The notes: generated from the sequence alone by a model not told the origin. 64,000 bases of DNA from Azospirillum brasilense (GCF_022023855.1 NZ_CP059449.1:1784501-1848500); one strand, 5' to 3'. Positions 15,241 through 35,593 are shown, counted from the first letter of the stretch. Numbers and translations: made by a program.

Positions 15241-16095
15241 TCAGCGCAGCCGGGCGACCTCGTAGAGGGCGACGGCGGCGGCGTTGGAGACGTTCAGGCT
15301 GCCCACGGGGCCCTGGGTCGGCAGGCGGGCGACGATGTCGCAGCGCTCCATGGTCAGGCGGCGCAGTCCGGCGCCCTCTGCCCCCAGCACCAGCGCGGTG
15401 CGGCCCGTCAGATTGCACTGGGCGAGCGTGCTCTTCCCCGACTCGGCAAGGCCGACGGTCCAGAAGCCGGCCTGCTGGAGATCGGCGAGCGCGCGGGCGA
15501 GGTTGGTCACGCGCACCAGCGGCACCGACTCCAGCGCTCCCGAGGCGCTCTTGGCGAGCACGCCGGTGGTCTCCGGCGCGTTGCGCTCCGTCACCACCAC
15601 CGCTTTGGCCCCAAAGGCCGAGGCGGAGCGCAGGATCGCGCCGACATTGTGCGGGTCGGTCACTTGGTCGAGGACGACGACAAGCGCCGACGGGTCCGAA
15701 TCGGCCTCCGCGCAGAGGTCCTCGATTCCGATCTCGTCCAGGGGGGCGACGTCCACCGCCACGCCCTGGTGCACGGCGCCCGGCGGCAGCATGCGGTCCA
15801 GGTCGTTGCGGTCGGCCGGCATCAGGCTGGGGCGCTGGAGCCCGCGGGCCTTGGCCTGGGCCAGCACAGGCTCCAGCGCGGCGCGGCCCGCCTCCGTCGC
15901 GATCAGGCGGTGGATGCGCCGCTCCGGGTTCAGCCACGCCGCCGACACCGGATGCAGACCGTAGAGCAGGACGCCCTGCGCGCCGCGCCCGGGAGAGGGG
16001 CGGTCGCCGCGCGACTCGCGGTGGGATGGGGAGTGGTTCTTGGCCGGGGCAGGGGGCTGGCCGTGGGGAGCGGATGGCTTCTTCGAACGGGTCAT
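15241..16095 (-). CDS. rlmB: 23S rRNA (guanosine-2'-O-)-methyltransferase
   Basis: RlmB methylates the 2'-O of G2251 in 23S rRNA. It is a 284-residue SpoU/TrmH (SPOUT) protein. A Pro/Ser/Arg-rich N-terminal tail (about 1-35) precedes the substrate-binding part beginning LYGLHPVSAAW. The knotted catalytic domain contains LDQVTDPHNVGAILRSA, ALVLGAEGAGLRRL and GSLNVSNAAAVALYE, the three SPOUT motifs. The tail extension is longer than in E. coli. It lies between tRNA-Thr (same strand) and the rightward tRNA-Tyr unit. Confidence 0.93.
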   Translation of the reverse strand: MTRSKKPSAPHGQPPAPAKNHSPSHRESRGDRPSPGRGAQGVLLYGLHPVSAAWLNPERRIHRLIATEAGRAALEPVLAQAKARGLQRPSLMPADRNDLDRMLPPGAVHQGVAVDVAPLDEIGIEDLCAEADSDPSALVVVLDQVTDPHNVGAILRSASAFGAKAVVVTERNAPETTGVLAKSASGALESVPLVRVTNLARALADLQQAGFWTVGLAESGKSTLAQCNLTGRTALVLGAEGAGLRRLTMERCDIVARLPTQGPVGSLNVSNAAAVALYEVARLR

Positions 16096-16172
16096 GGTGT
16101 CCGGCTGGAGGGGGCAGGGCTAAGCCCGCCGCGGTTATTCACAGTTTTCTGGTTTGGACTGCTTCAGACGTG

Positions 16173-16200
16173 TTGACAAGGCCTGAAAAATTCTCATAGT
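16173..16200 (+). promoter_or_regulatory. sigma-70-type promoter of the tRNA-tuf unit
   Basis: TTGACA at 16173-16178, a 16-base spacer, then CATAGT at 16195-16200. It is 40 bases upstream of tRNA-Tyr and is the likely start of the tRNA-Tyr/tRNA-Gly/tuf transcript. Confidence 0.65.
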
Positions 16201-16239
16201 GCCGAACTCCGCGGCGGGCATGTCCCGCAGCGGGCCTGA

Positions 16240-16325
16240 GGAAGGGTGGCCGAGTGGTTAAAGGCAGCAGACTGTAAATCTGCCCGCGTACGCGTACGCT
16301 GGTTCGAATCCAGCCCCTTCCACCA
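16240..16325 (+). tRNA. tRNA-Tyr (GTA)
   Basis: An 86-base tRNA with a long variable arm (CCGCGTACGCGTACG), as expected of tRNA-Tyr. The anticodon loop is CTGTAAA with anticodon GTA and the acceptor is GGAAGGG with encoded CCA. Confidence 0.96.
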
Positions 16326-16389
16326 CTACATTCCACGGCTTGTCCGTGATCGCAGTTCCCGGTCGATAGCGCCGGGCGGGGCGTGGCAG

Positions 16390-16463
16390 GCGGGTGTAGC
16401 TCAATGGTAGAGCAGAAGCCTTCCAAGCTTACGACGGGGGTTCGATTCCCCTCACCCGCTCCA
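16390..16463 (+). tRNA. tRNA-Gly (TCC)
   Basis: A 74-base tRNA with acceptor GCGGGTG, anticodon loop CTTCCAA (anticodon TCC) and T arm GGGGGTTCGATTCCCCT, with encoded CCA. It lies 64 bases after tRNA-Tyr and 82 bases before tuf. Confidence 0.96.
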
Positions 16464-16544
16464 ATCCCCCCGCGCTAAGGGAAATGTCGGTCTCGGCCGG
16501 GCCATTGTGTGCGTCCGGAACGTCGGGAACGAAAGACCAAAGCG

Positions 16545-17735
<1,191 letters not shown>

Positions 17736-17746
17736 GGTGAAGGAGT

Positions 17747-17790
17747 CGATCCCGCCGCCGTTCCTCCTTGGCTCGGCGGCGGGATTGATC
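17747..17790 (+). terminator. hairpin after tuf copy 1
   Basis: GATCCCGCCGCC pairs with GGCGGCGGGATTGATC, with one bulge, around a 14-base loop. No strong T tract follows, so it may be a weak terminator or an RNA-processing site ahead of tRNA-Trp. Confidence 0.5.
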
Positions 17791-17889
17791 CCTGTCGATT
17801 TCGGCGTGCCAGCCGATAAAAAGGCTAGCAAGCCACGCGGCTATGCGCTATAAGCTCCGCTCCCCGCCGGGGGTAGAGCCTGCGGCGAT

Positions 17890-17965
17890 AGGAGTGTAGC
17901 TCAATTGGTAGAGCACCGGTCTCCAAAACCGGGGGCTGGGGGTTCGAGCCCCTCCACTCCTGCCA
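17890..17965 (+). tRNA. tRNA-Trp (CCA)
   Basis: A 76-base tRNA with acceptor AGGAGTG, anticodon loop CTCCAAA (anticodon CCA), and T arm GGGGGTTCGAGCCCCTC with encoded CCA. A TATAAG -10-like box lies at 17849-17854. It precedes secE by 69 bases. Confidence 0.96.
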
Positions 17966-18034
17966 CGCCGTACCGAACAAGAACGGGTCGCTGACCGCGC
18001 CCTACACGTCGCACCGGAGCCCGCACGGTCTACG

Positions 18035-18232
18035 ATGGCTAAAGTGAACCCCGCAGAATTCGCGCGCGACGTCCGCCGCGAGGTGGCCAAGGTCACCTGG
18101 CCGACCCGCAAGGAAACCGGCGTGACGACCGCCATGGTGTTCGTCATGGTGGTGCTGGCTTCGCTGTTCTTCCTCGTCGTGGATCAGGTGCTGGCCTTCG
18201 CCGTCCGTATGATCCTTGGGCTGGGAGCCTGA
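18035..18232 (+). CDS. secE: Sec translocase subunit SecE
   Basis: SecE (65 residues) is the essential clamp of the SecYEG protein channel. It has the single-span bacterial form: the amphipathic helix FARDVRREVAKVTWPTRKE with the conserved WPTRKE motif, then a membrane span (TAMVFVMVVLASLFFLVV). It sits between tRNA-Trp and nusG; the nusG ATG comes five bases after its stop. Confidence 0.96.
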   Translation: MAKVNPAEFARDVRREVAKVTWPTRKETGVTTAMVFVMVVLASLFFLVVDQVLAFAVRMILGLGA

Positions 18233-18237
18233 TCGCC

Positions 18238-18768
18238 ATGGCCGCGCGCTGGTACGTCGTTCACGTCTATTCGGGCTTCGAGAAGAAGGTTTCCCAGGCC
18301 ATCCGCGAGAAGGCGGCTCAGAAGGGCCTGGAAGACAAGTTCGAAGAAATCCTGGTGCCGACCGAGGAAGTGGTCGAGGTGCGCCGGGGTTCCAAAATCA
18401 ACACCGAGCGGAAGTTCTTCCCTGGCTACGTCCTCATCAAGATGGATTTGACGGACGAGTCCTGGCATCTCGTGAAGAACACGCCGAAGGTCACCGGCTT
18501 TTTGGGCGGCGGCGGCAAGCCGCAGCCGATCAGCCAGCGTGAAGCCGAGCGGATCATCCATCAGGTGCAGGAAGGCTTTGAGCGCCCCAAGCCCTCGATC
18601 ACCTTCGAGGTGGGCGAGCAGGTTCGCGTGAGCGACGGCCCCTTCACCTCCTTCAACGGCACCGTCGAGGAAGTCGACGAGGAGAAGGCCCGCCTCAAGG
18701 TGGCGGTGTCGATCTTCGGCCGCTCCACGCCGGTCGAGCTGGAATACACCCAGGTCGAGAAGGTCTGA
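18238..18768 (+). CDS. nusG: transcription antitermination factor NusG
   Basis: NusG (176 residues) binds RNA polymerase, suppresses pausing and helps Rho and the ribosome couple to it. The N-terminal domain starts WYVVHVYSGFEKKVSQAI; the C-terminal KOW domain contains GEQVRVSDGPFTSFNGTVEEVD. The length matches the family. It is cotranscribed with secE. Confidence 0.97.
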   Translation: MAARWYVVHVYSGFEKKVSQAIREKAAQKGLEDKFEEILVPTEEVVEVRRGSKINTERKFFPGYVLIKMDLTDESWHLVKNTPKVTGFLGGGGKPQPISQREAERIIHQVQEGFERPKPSITFEVGEQVRVSDGPFTSFNGTVEEVDEEKARLKVAVSIFGRSTPVELEYTQVEKV

Positions 18769-18788
18769 GGCCAACAGTTTTCCCGGGG

Positions 18789-18817
18789 CGCGTGATTAAA
18801 AGTCACGTGCTCCTTTC
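18789..18817 (+). other. hairpin between nusG and rplK
   Basis: GCGCGTGA and TCACGTGC pair around a TTAAAAG loop and are followed by TCCTTT. This is a weak terminator or processing site in the 134-base gap; the pairing has one mismatch. Confidence 0.4.
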
Positions 18818-18902
18818 TGCTGCGGAAGGCCCGCCATAGCCGCACCGCAAAGCCCCGCGACGCCCGTCAGCGTATCGAGGCGTCGTATCTGGAGGTTGTG
18901 AC

Positions 18903-19337
18903 ATGGCAAAGAAAATCGTCGGCTTCATCAAGCTGCAGGTTCCGGCCGGCAAGGCGAATCCGTCGCCGCCCATCGGCCCGGCGCTCGGTCAGCGCGGCCT
19001 GAACATCATGGAGTTCTGCAAGGCGTTCAACGCCAAGACGCAGGACCTGGAAGTCGGTATGCCGATCCCGGTGGTCATCACCGCCTACGGCGACCGTACC
19101 TTCACCTTCGTCACGAAGACCCCGCCGGTCAGCTACTTCCTCAAGAAGGCCGCTGGCATCGACAAGGGCTCGCAGACCACCGGCAAGGGCGCTTTCGCCG
19201 GCAAGATCACGAAGACCCAGATTCGTGACATCGCCGAGAAGAAGATGAAGGACCTGAACGCCCACGACGTCGAGGCGGCCGCGAGCATGATCGCTGGTTC
19301 CGCCCGCTCGATGGGCCTCGAAGTGGTGGAGGGCTGA
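18903..19337 (+). CDS. rplK: 50S ribosomal protein L11
   Basis: L11 (144 residues) forms the GTPase-associated centre of the 50S subunit with L10 and helps factor-dependent steps. The start [21 protein letters not shown] and the Pro-rich [13 protein letters not shown] hinge are canonical, followed by the RNA-binding domain ending [13 protein letters not shown]. It is four bases before rplA, as in the conserved L11 operon. Confidence 0.98.
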   Translation: MAKKIVGFIKLQVPAGKANPSPPIGPALGQRGLNIMEFCKAFNAKTQDLEVGMPIPVVITAYGDRTFTFVTKTPPVSYFLKKAAGIDKGSQTTGKGAFAGKITKTQIRDIAEKKMKDLNAHDVEAAASMIAGSARSMGLEVVEG

Positions 19338-19341
19338 TCCC

Positions 19342-20043
19342 ATGGCGAAGCTCGGCAAGCGACTGACCGATTCCTACAAGAAGGTCGACCGCGAGGCGCT
19401 CTACTCGCTGGAAGGCGCCGTCTCCCTGATCAAGGGCCTGCCCAAGGCGAAGTTCGATGAGACCATCGAAATCGCCATGAACCTGGGCATCGACCCGCGT
19501 CACGCCGACCAGATGGTCCGCGGCGTGGTGAACCTGCCGAACGGCACCGGCAAGACCGTCCGCGTCGCGGTGTTCGCCAAGGGCACCAAGGCGGACGACG
19601 CCCTGGCCGCCGGCGCGGACATCGTCGGTGCCGACGATCTGGCCGAGAAGATCCTGGCCGGCAACATCGACTTCGACCGCTGCATCGCGTCCCCGGACAT
19701 GATGGGCGTTGTCGGCAAGCTCGGTAAGGTCCTCGGCCCGCGCGGCCTGATGCCGAACCCGAAGCTGGGCACCGTGACCCCCGACGTGGCCGGCGCCGTC
19801 AAGGCCGCCAAGGCCGGCGCCGTGGAGTTCCGTGCCGAGAAGACCGGCATCGTGCACGCCGGTGTCGGCAAGGCCAGCTTCTCGGAAGAGGCTCTGGTGC
19901 AGAACATCCGCGCCTTCGTGGATGCCATCACCCGCGCCAAGCCGACCGGTGCCAAGGGCCAGTACCTGCTGAAGGTCTCGCTGTCCTCGACGATGGGCCC
20001 GGGCCTCAAGCTCGATCTGTCCACTCTGGCCGCCACGGCCTGA
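19342..20043 (+). CDS. rplA: 50S ribosomal protein L1
   Basis: L1 (233 residues) builds the L1 stalk at the E site and can repress its own mRNA in many bacteria. The start [15 protein letters not shown] is typical. The conserved [15 protein letters not shown] motif lies near residue 130, and the C-terminal rRNA-binding helix ends [13 protein letters not shown]. Only four bases separate it from rplK. Confidence 0.98.
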   Translation: MAKLGKRLTDSYKKVDREALYSLEGAVSLIKGLPKAKFDETIEIAMNLGIDPRHADQMVRGVVNLPNGTGKTVRVAVFAKGTKADDALAAGADIVGADDLAEKILAGNIDFDRCIASPDMMGVVGKLGKVLGPRGLMPNPKLGTVTPDVAGAVKAAKAGAVEFRAEKTGIVHAGVGKASFSEEALVQNIRAFVDAITRAKPTGAKGQYLLKVSLSSTMGPGLKLDLSTLAATA

Positions 20044-20056
20044 GTGATCTGAGTTT

Positions 20057-20086
20057 CGCCGCCGGCTCCTTCCGGAACCGGCGGCG
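20057..20086 (+). other. hairpin after rplA
   Basis: The arms CGCCGCCGGCTCC and GGAACCGGCGGCG pair around TTCC with one mismatch. No T tract follows; it probably marks the 3' end or a processing site between the L11 and L10 units. Confidence 0.45.
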
Positions 20087-20116
20087 ATCGGGTGTCCCTG
20101 CGGGGATGCCCACCCT

Positions 20117-20310
20117 GTCCAAGACCGCTGGTGCTTGTGCCTCCCCGGAGGCAAGGGCTTAAACCCGCCAGAGCAGACAGGAGTTGAACCGTTAACCACG
20201 CGGGCTTGCCCGCGGTTCAGGAACGGCTCGAACTTCTGGGACAGGTTCGCCGGGGCTCCCCACCGAAAGGGAAGGGGCCCCACGTAAACCTCTGTGCAAG
20301 GAGGCGATCC
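20117..20310 (+). promoter_or_regulatory. ribosomal protein L10 leader
   Basis: This long untranslated region ahead of rplJ contains the GTTAACCACGCGGGCTTGCC area and several stems, in the position of the L10 leader found in many bacteria. L10 (with L7/L12) binds the leader and represses translation of the rplJL mRNA. The boundaries here are approximate and the secondary structure was not computed. Confidence 0.65.
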
Positions 20311-20829
20311 GTGGATCGTACACAAAAAGAAGCGGCGATCGCGGACCTGCAGTCGAAGCTCCAGGACACGGGCCTGGTGGTGGTCACCCACCATCTGGGC
20401 CTGACGGTGGCGGAAGTCACCGACCTGCGTGGCAAGATTCGGGCCGCGGGCGCGAGCTTCAAGGTGACGAAGAACCGGCTCGCCCGCCGCGCCCTTCAGG
20501 GCACGCAGTTCGAAGGTCTGGACGGTCTCTTCAAAGGGCCGACCGCGATCGCTTACTCGAAGGATCCCGTCGCGGCCGCCAAGGTGGTGGCCGACTACGC
20601 GAAGACCAACGAGAAGCTGAAGATCGTCGGTGCCGCTCTTGGCGACCAGATCCTCGACGCGGAGGGAGTGAAGGCTCTCGCCACGCTCCCGTCGCTGGAC
20701 GAACTGCGCGCCAAGCTCGTGGGCATGATCCAGACCCCGGCGACTCGCATCGCCGGCGTTCTCCAGGCTCCGGGCGGCCAGGTCGCCCGTGTGCTGGCGG
20801 CCTACGCGAAGAAGGACGAGGCGGCCTGA
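20311..20829 (+). CDS. rplJ: 50S ribosomal protein L10
   Basis: L10 (172 residues) anchors the L7/L12 dimers to the ribosome. It starts with GTG at 20311 because AAGGAGG sits 7 bases upstream; a longer in-frame start at 20206 lies within the leader. The N-terminal rRNA-binding part ([16 protein letters not shown]) and the C-terminal helix that recruits L7/L12 ([16 protein letters not shown]) are typical. Confidence 0.97.
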   Translation: MDRTQKEAAIADLQSKLQDTGLVVVTHHLGLTVAEVTDLRGKIRAAGASFKVTKNRLARRALQGTQFEGLDGLFKGPTAIAYSKDPVAAAKVVADYAKTNEKLKIVGAALGDQILDAEGVKALATLPSLDELRAKLVGMIQTPATRIAGVLQAPGGQVARVLAAYAKKDEAA

Positions 20830-20886
20830 GCCGCATCCGTCTAGCTGTCTACCCATCCCAGAACATCGAGTTGTTGGAGCATTAAA

Positions 20887-21261
20887 ATGGCTGATCTGCA
20901 GAAGCTGGTCGACGATCTCTCGGCCCTGACCGTCATCGAGGCCGCCGAGCTGTCGAAGCTGCTGGAAGAGAAGTGGGGCGTCTCCGCCGCCGCTCCGGTG
21001 GCCGTTGCCGCCGCCGGTCCGGCCGCCGCCGCCGCCCCGGTCGAAGAGCAGACCGAGTTCAACGTGATCCTCGCCGACGCCGGCGACAAGAAGATCAACG
21101 TGATCAAGGAAGTCCGCGCCATCACCGGCCTGGGCCTGAAGGAAGCCAAGGACCTGGTCGAAGGCGCCCCGAAGCCGGTCAAGGAGGCCGTGTCGAAGGA
21201 CGAGGCCGCCAAGATCAAGAAGCAGCTTGAAGAGGCCGGCGCCAAGGTCGATATTAAGTAA
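20887..21261 (+). CDS. rplL: 50S ribosomal protein L7/L12
   Basis: L7/L12 (124 residues) is the flexible stalk protein that recruits GTPase factors. The N-terminal dimerisation helix is [20 protein letters not shown], then an Ala/Pro hinge ([17 protein letters not shown]), then the C-terminal domain with [20 protein letters not shown]. It is cotranscribed with rplJ, 57 bases downstream. Confidence 0.98.
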   Translation: MADLQKLVDDLSALTVIEAAELSKLLEEKWGVSAAAPVAVAAAGPAAAAAPVEEQTEFNVILADAGDKKINVIKEVRAITGLGLKEAKDLVEGAPKPVKEAVSKDEAAKIKKQLEEAGAKVDIK

Positions 21262-21292
21262 GACCGTCTTGCTGCGACGGATAAGACATATC

Positions 21293-21345
21293 CACGCCGG
21301 ACGGCGGCTGGTCCCCGAGGGGGCCTGCCGCCGCACGGCGTTTTC
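21293..21345 (+). other. attenuator hairpin between rplL and rpoB
   Basis: A long stem pairs CGCCGGACGGCGG with CCGCCGCACGGCG, enclosing an inner GTCCCCGAGGGGGC stem, and is followed by TTTT. A second hairpin CCGGACCG/CGGTCCGG sits at 21356-21378 and ends in CTCTTT. This is the position of the rplL-rpoB attenuator that sets RNA polymerase output below ribosomal protein output. Confidence 0.6.
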
Positions 21346-21494
21346 TGCCTTCCACCGGACCGGGTTTCTCGGTCCGGCTCTTTCCGTCCCTGCATAAGGG
21401 GCGGGCCGCGCGATCATCGCCGCGTCGCGGCGAGCACCCTGGTTCGCGTGCTTCTGGTCGAGCGTACTCACGATTCTGACGTTTGGGGACATCC

Positions 21495-25688
<4,194 letters not shown>

Positions 25689-25755
25689 GCCCAAGAGACT
25701 TGAACCTGCCGGAGGAGGGGCCATGTTGGCCCCTTCCGGCGGGAACTGCCCTTAA

Positions 25756-29958
<4,203 letters not shown>

Positions 29959-29983
29959 CGCTTCGGCGCATAGGGTAGGGCAG

Positions 29984-30014
29984 GGGGCGCGTTCCGCAGG
30001 GGACGCGCCCCTTT
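29984..30014 (+). terminator. intrinsic terminator after rpoC
   Basis: GGGGCGCGT pairs with ACGCGCCCC, extended by two more pairs, around a GCAG loop, followed by TTTCT. It closes the rplKAJL-rpoBC transcript 26 bases after the stop. Confidence 0.8.
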
Positions 30015-30069
30015 CTCGTTTGTCCAGGTGAGATTAGGATCGTCCACTTCACGCATCGGAGCGTCTGTG

Positions 30070-30783
30070 ATGACCGACAAAGCGCCCAGCTTCGGCCTCA
30101 TGCTGTTTCCCGACGTCACGCAGCTCGATCTCACCGGCCCCTACGAGGTGCTGGCCCGTGTGCCTAGTGCCGAGGTCCATCTGCTGTGGAAGACGCTCGA
30201 TCCGGTGCGCTCGGACACCGGCCTGACAATCCTTCCCACCACCACCCTCGCCGAGGCACCGCCGCTCGACCTCCTCCTCGTGCCCGGCGGCAGCGGAATC
30301 AACGCGCTGCTGACCGACGAGGAGGTTTTGAGCTTCCTGGAGGAGCGGGGGTCCAGCACTCGGTATATCTCCGGGATCTGCACCGGCTCCCTGGTTCTCG
30401 GCGCCGCCGGGTTGCTGGAGGGGAAGCGGGCCGGCACGCATTGGGCCTCCCGTGACTTCCTCGCTGCCTTCGGCGCCACGCCGGTCGCTGAGCGCGTGGT
30501 GGCGGACGGCACCCTATACACCGGCGGCGGCGTGACCGCTGGAATAGACGTGGCGCTGCGGATCGTTGCCGACCTGTTCGGCGAGCAGGCCGCGAAACTC
30601 GTCCAGCTCTCCATCGAATACGACCCCCAGCCGCCCTTCAACGCCGGTGTGCCGGACGGGGCGGGGGAGGTGGTGACGGCCGATCTCCTCACGCGGATGC
30701 GCCCGATGCTTGAGGCGCGGGCCGCCGCGGTGGCGGCAGGTGCCGACGCGTTGCGACGCCGCCGGTCCGCTCGCGCCAGCTGA
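30070..30783 (+). CDS. DJ-1/PfpI family protein, isonitrile hydratase-like
   Basis: This 237-residue protein belongs to the GATase-1-like/PfpI superfamily. The nucleophilic Cys lies in YISGICTGSLVLGAAGLL (about residue 104), and the N-terminus DVTQLDLTGPYEVLARV matches isonitrile hydratases (the Pseudomonas InhA type), which turn isonitriles into N-formamides. It also contains LLLVPGGSG and TGGGVTAGID. Start ATG 30070. It is an isolated gene placed between the rpoC terminator and the str-operon promoter, with its own unit. The substrate is uncertain. Confidence 0.78.
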   Translation: MTDKAPSFGLMLFPDVTQLDLTGPYEVLARVPSAEVHLLWKTLDPVRSDTGLTILPTTTLAEAPPLDLLLVPGGSGINALLTDEEVLSFLEERGSSTRYISGICTGSLVLGAAGLLEGKRAGTHWASRDFLAAFGATPVAERVVADGTLYTGGGVTAGIDVALRIVADLFGEQAAKLVQLSIEYDPQPPFNAGVPDGAGEVVTADLLTRMRPMLEARAAAVAAGADALRRRRSARAS

Positions 30784-30828
30784 CGCAAAAACGTCGTCGA
30801 AGCGCACGAAGAACGGTCATCTGCGCGC

Positions 30829-30857
30829 TTGACGGGTTCCCGGCAGACCCATATAGT
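30829..30857 (+). promoter_or_regulatory. sigma-70-type promoter of the str operon
   Basis: TTGACG at 30829-30834, an exact 17-base spacer and TATAGT at 30852-30857 give a near-consensus promoter. It lies 247 bases before the rpsL ATG, so the str mRNA has a long leader. Confidence 0.8.
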
Positions 30858-30983
30858 CCGCGAACTTCAAAAGGAGCCTCGGGAAGGTCTTTCGTCCATT
30901 CCGTCCGGCATCCGGCTGAACCCAAGCGACATAGCTGAACGACAGGGTCCTTGCGGACCGATCCGACGGCGTTCGACCATTGG

Positions 30984-31022
30984 GCCCGCTCGAAGCCCCT
31001 CAGGCTTCGCAGGCGGGCTTTT
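30984..31022 (+). terminator. rpsL leader hairpin, possible attenuator
   Basis: The arms GCCCGCTCGAAGCC and GGCTTCGCAGGCGGGC pair, with one bulge, around a short loop and run into TTTT. It sits inside the str-operon leader between promoter and rpsL, so it could terminate or adjust readthrough. Confidence 0.6.
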
Positions 31023-31103
31023 GTATCGTCCGGTTAACGCTGGGCGTTTTTCCAATCGGTCCGGCTCCGCCGGCCGATCGACCTGAAGGGATGAAGGGCA
31101 GAT

Positions 31104-31475
31104 ATGCCGACGATCAACCAGTTGATCCGTAAGCCGCGCGAGCCCTTGGCCGCGCGCAATAAGGTTCCCGCGATGGAGGCGTGCCCGCAGAAGCGTGGCG
31201 TCTGCACCCGCGTCTACACGACCACGCCGAAGAAGCCGAACTCGGCTCTGCGTAAGGTCGCCCGCGTTCGCCTGACGAACGGCTTCGAAGTGACCTCCTA
31301 CATCCCCGGTGAAGGCCATAACCTCCAGGAACACTCGGTGGTTATGATCCGCGGCGGCCGTGTGAAGGATCTTCCCGGCGTTCGCTACCACATCATCCGC
31401 GGCACGCTCGATACCCAGGGCGTGAAGGACCGTAAGCAGCGTCGTTCGAAGTACGGCGCGAAGCGTCCGAAGTAA
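31104..31475 (+). CDS. rpsL: 30S ribosomal protein S12
   Basis: S12 (123 residues) sits at the decoding centre. [20 protein letters not shown] is the canonical N-terminus. [10 protein letters not shown] keeps the Lys43 equivalent and [13 protein letters not shown] keeps the Lys88 equivalent, the wild-type residues usually changed in streptomycin resistance. It starts the str operon. Confidence 0.98.
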   Translation: MPTINQLIRKPREPLAARNKVPAMEACPQKRGVCTRVYTTTPKKPNSALRKVARVRLTNGFEVTSYIPGEGHNLQEHSVVMIRGGRVKDLPGVRYHIIRGTLDTQGVKDRKQRRSKYGAKRPK

Positions 31476-31958
<483 letters not shown>

Positions 31959-31984
31959 GGCACCCACCGGCCCAGGTGCTTGTC

Positions 31985-34063
31985 ATGCCCCGTTCCCATC
32001 CCCTGAACCGTTACCGCAACATCGGCATCATGGCTCACATCGATGCCGGTAAGACCACGACCACCGAACGCATTTTGTACTACACTGGAAAGTCGTACAA
32101 AATCGGTGAGGTGCACGAGGGCACCGCGGTGATGGATTGGATGGAGCAGGAACAGGAACGGGGCATCACCATCACCTCCGCGGCCACGACCTGCTTCTGG
32201 CGCGATCACCGCATCAACATCATCGACACGCCGGGGCACGTCGACTTCACCATTGAAGTCGAACGCAGCCTGCGCGTGCTCGACGGTGCGGTTGCGGTGT
32301 TCGACTCCGTTGCGGGGGTGGAGCCTCAGTCTGAGACCGTGTGGCGGCAGGCCGACAAGTACGGCGTGCCCCGCATGTGTTTCGTCAACAAGCTGGATCG
32401 CACCGGCGCGGACTTCTTCCGCTGCGTCGCCATGATGAAGGAACGGCTGGGCGCTTTCCCGCTCGTTCTCCAGCTTCCGATCGGGTCCGAGGCCAGCTTT
32501 GTCGGCGTCGCCGATCTGGTCGCCATGCGCGCCATCGTCTGGAAAGAAGAGACGCTGGGCGCCGAATTCTATTACACCGACATTCCGGACGCCCTGAGGG
32601 ACGAAGCAGCGCGCCACCGCCAGGCGCTGCTCGACGCCGTCCTGGAACTCGACGACGCGGCCATGGAGGCCTATCTCGAGTCCGGGCAGGAACCCTCCGC
32701 GGACACGCTCAAGGCCTGCATCCGCAAGGGCACCATCGGCCTGCGCTTCGTGCCGGTCCTCTGCGGCTCGGCCTTCAAGAACAAGGGCATCCAGCCGATG
32801 CTGGACGCCGTGGTGGACTATCTGCCGGCCCCCGTGGACGTCGGGGCGGTCAAAGGGCACCGTGTCGGCAGCCCCGAGACGGACGAGCGCGCACCGGACG
32901 ACACCGCTCCCTTCTCCGCGCTCGCCTTCAAGATCATGAACGATCCCTTCGTCGGATCACTGACCTTCGTGCGCGTCTATTCCGGCACCGTCGCCTCCGG
33001 CACCGCCGTGCTGAACCCCGGCAAGGACGAGAAGGAGCGCATCGGCCGCATGCTGCTGATGCACGCCAACAGCCGGGAGGAGATCGACGAGGCCTACGCC
33101 GGCGACATCGTCGCCTTCACCGCGCTGAAGAGCACGACGACCGGCGACACGCTGTGCGATCCCGCCAAGCCCATCGTCCTGGAACGGATGGAGTTTCCGG
33201 AACCGGTCATCGAGGTGGCCGTCGAGCCGAAGTCCAAGGCCGACCAGGAAAAGATGAGCATGGCGCTGTCCCGCCTCGCCCAGGAGGATCCGTCCTTCCG
33301 CGTGGCCGTCGACCATGAGAGCGGTCAGACGATCATCAAGGGCATGGGCGAACTGCATCTGGAAATCATCGTCGACCGCATGAAGCGCGAGTTCAAGGTG
33401 GACGCGAACGTCGGCGCGCCGCAGGTGGCGTACCGCGAGACCATCACCAAGACCGCCGAGATCGATTACACCCACAAGAAGCAGACCGGGGGCACCGGCC
33501 AGTTCGCCCGCGTCAAGCTGGTCTTCGAGCCGCAGCCCGCCGGCAGCGGCTTCGTCTTCCAGAACAAGGTCGTCGGCGGCGCCGTGCCCAAGGAGTTCAT
33601 TCCGGGCGTGCAGAAGGGGCTGGACGCCTCGCTGCATGCCGGGGTGGTGGCCGGCTTCCCGGTGATAGACCTCAAGGTCGCGCTGGTCGACGGCGCCTTC
33701 CACGATGTCGACTCCTCGGTGCTCGCCTTCGAGATCGCGACCCGCGCGGCCTTCCGCGAGGGCATGCAGAAGGCCGGCCCGATGCTTCTGGAGCCGATCA
33801 TGAGAGTTGAGGTGGTGACGCCCGAAGACTACATGGGCGACATCATCGGGGACCTGAACAGCCGCCGTGGACAGATCACCGCCATGGACCAGCGGGGCAA
33901 CGCCCGCTCGATCCTGGCGATGGTTCCGCTGGCGTCGATGTTCGGTTATGTGAACACCCTGCGCTCGATGAGCCAGGGGCGCGCGCAGTACACGATGCAG
34001 TTCGACCACCACGAGCCGGTGCCGCAGACCATTGCGGAGACCATCCGCGCCAGGATGGCCTGA
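31985..34063 (+). CDS. fusA: elongation factor G
   Basis: EF-G (692 residues) drives ribosomal translocation and recycling. The GTPase domain contains [38 protein letters not shown] and [10 protein letters not shown]. Start ATG 31985 is preferred (AGG 8 bases upstream); an in-frame GTG at 31976 adds three residues. The stop lies 37 bases before the second tuf. The length is slightly short of E. coli FusA (704), as is common in this class. Confidence 0.97.
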   Translation: MPRSHPLNRYRNIGIMAHIDAGKTTTTERILYYTGKSYKIGEVHEGTAVMDWMEQEQERGITITSAATTCFWRDHRINIIDTPGHVDFTIEVERSLRVLDGAVAVFDSVAGVEPQSETVWRQADKYGVPRMCFVNKLDRTGADFFRCVAMMKERLGAFPLVLQLPIGSEASFVGVADLVAMRAIVWKEETLGAEFYYTDIPDALRDEAARHRQALLDAVLELDDAAMEAYLESGQEPSADTLKACIRKGTIGLRFVPVLCGSAFKNKGIQPMLDAVVDYLPAPVDVGAVKGHRVGSPETDERAPDDTAPFSALAFKIMNDPFVGSLTFVRVYSGTVASGTAVLNPGKDEKERIGRMLLMHANSREEIDEAYAGDIVAFTALKSTTTGDTLCDPAKPIVLERMEFPEPVIEVAVEPKSKADQEKMSMALSRLAQEDPSFRVAVDHESGQTIIKGMGELHLEIIVDRMKREFKVDANVGAPQVAYRETITKTAEIDYTHKKQTGGTGQFARVKLVFEPQPAGSGFVFQNKVVGGAVPKEFIPGVQKGLDASLHAGVVAGFPVIDLKVALVDGAFHDVDSSVLAFEIATRAAFREGMQKAGPMLLEPIMRVEVVTPEDYMGDIIGDLNSRRGQITAMDQRGNARSILAMVPLASMFGYVNTLRSMSQGRAQYTMQFDHHEPVPQTIAETIRARMA

Positions 34064-34100
34064 AACCGCTGGAACGACAAAGAGACGGAGAGCACACACC

Positions 34101-35291
<1,191 letters not shown>

Positions 35292-35305
35292 GATCGCGTT
35301 TTGTG

Positions 35306-35338
35306 AAGGGGGGCCGGCCTGCGGGTCGGCCCCCTTTT
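35306..35338 (+). terminator. intrinsic terminator after tuf copy 2
   Basis: AAGGGGGGCCGGCC pairs with GGTCGGCCCCCTT around a short loop, followed by TTTT. It closes the str operon 15 bases after the tuf stop. Confidence 0.9.
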
Positions 35339-35423
35339 GCATGGCCGATCCGCGAAAATGCGGCGTGACGCGCCGAACCGGGCCGATCCCGTCACCCTCC
35401 TGTCACAAGAGGGAAAATGTGGG

Positions 35424-35452
35424 TTGACACCGAGGCCCCTAGGGCATACACG
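35424..35452 (+). promoter_or_regulatory. promoter of the S10/spc operon
   Basis: TTGACA at 35424-35429, a 17-base spacer and a weaker TACACG at 35447-35452. It is the only consensus -35 box in the 456-base gap between tuf and rpsJ, leaving a leader of about 290 bases. Confidence 0.65.
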
Positions 35453-35553
35453 TTACGCCCTCTGGAATTTGGGTTGGTAGTAGGCACGTCCGGCCTAGAC
35501 GCAGCCCGATCACGAACGGCACCGCAAGCTCCACTTGCACCGGTTGCTGCCAG

Positions 35554-35593
35554 GAACATCCATCCGCATTGCGATGCGGGGGATGTTCTTTTT
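35554..35593 (+). terminator. intrinsic terminator in the rpsJ leader (attenuator candidate)
   Basis: GAACATCC pairs with GGATGTTC, with an inner CCGCAT/ATGCGG stem, and is followed by TTTTT at 35589-35593. It lies between the promoter and rpsJ, in the position of the S10-operon attenuator, about 155 bases before the rpsJ start. This is a complete intrinsic terminator shape, so readthrough must be regulated or inefficient. Confidence 0.8.
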
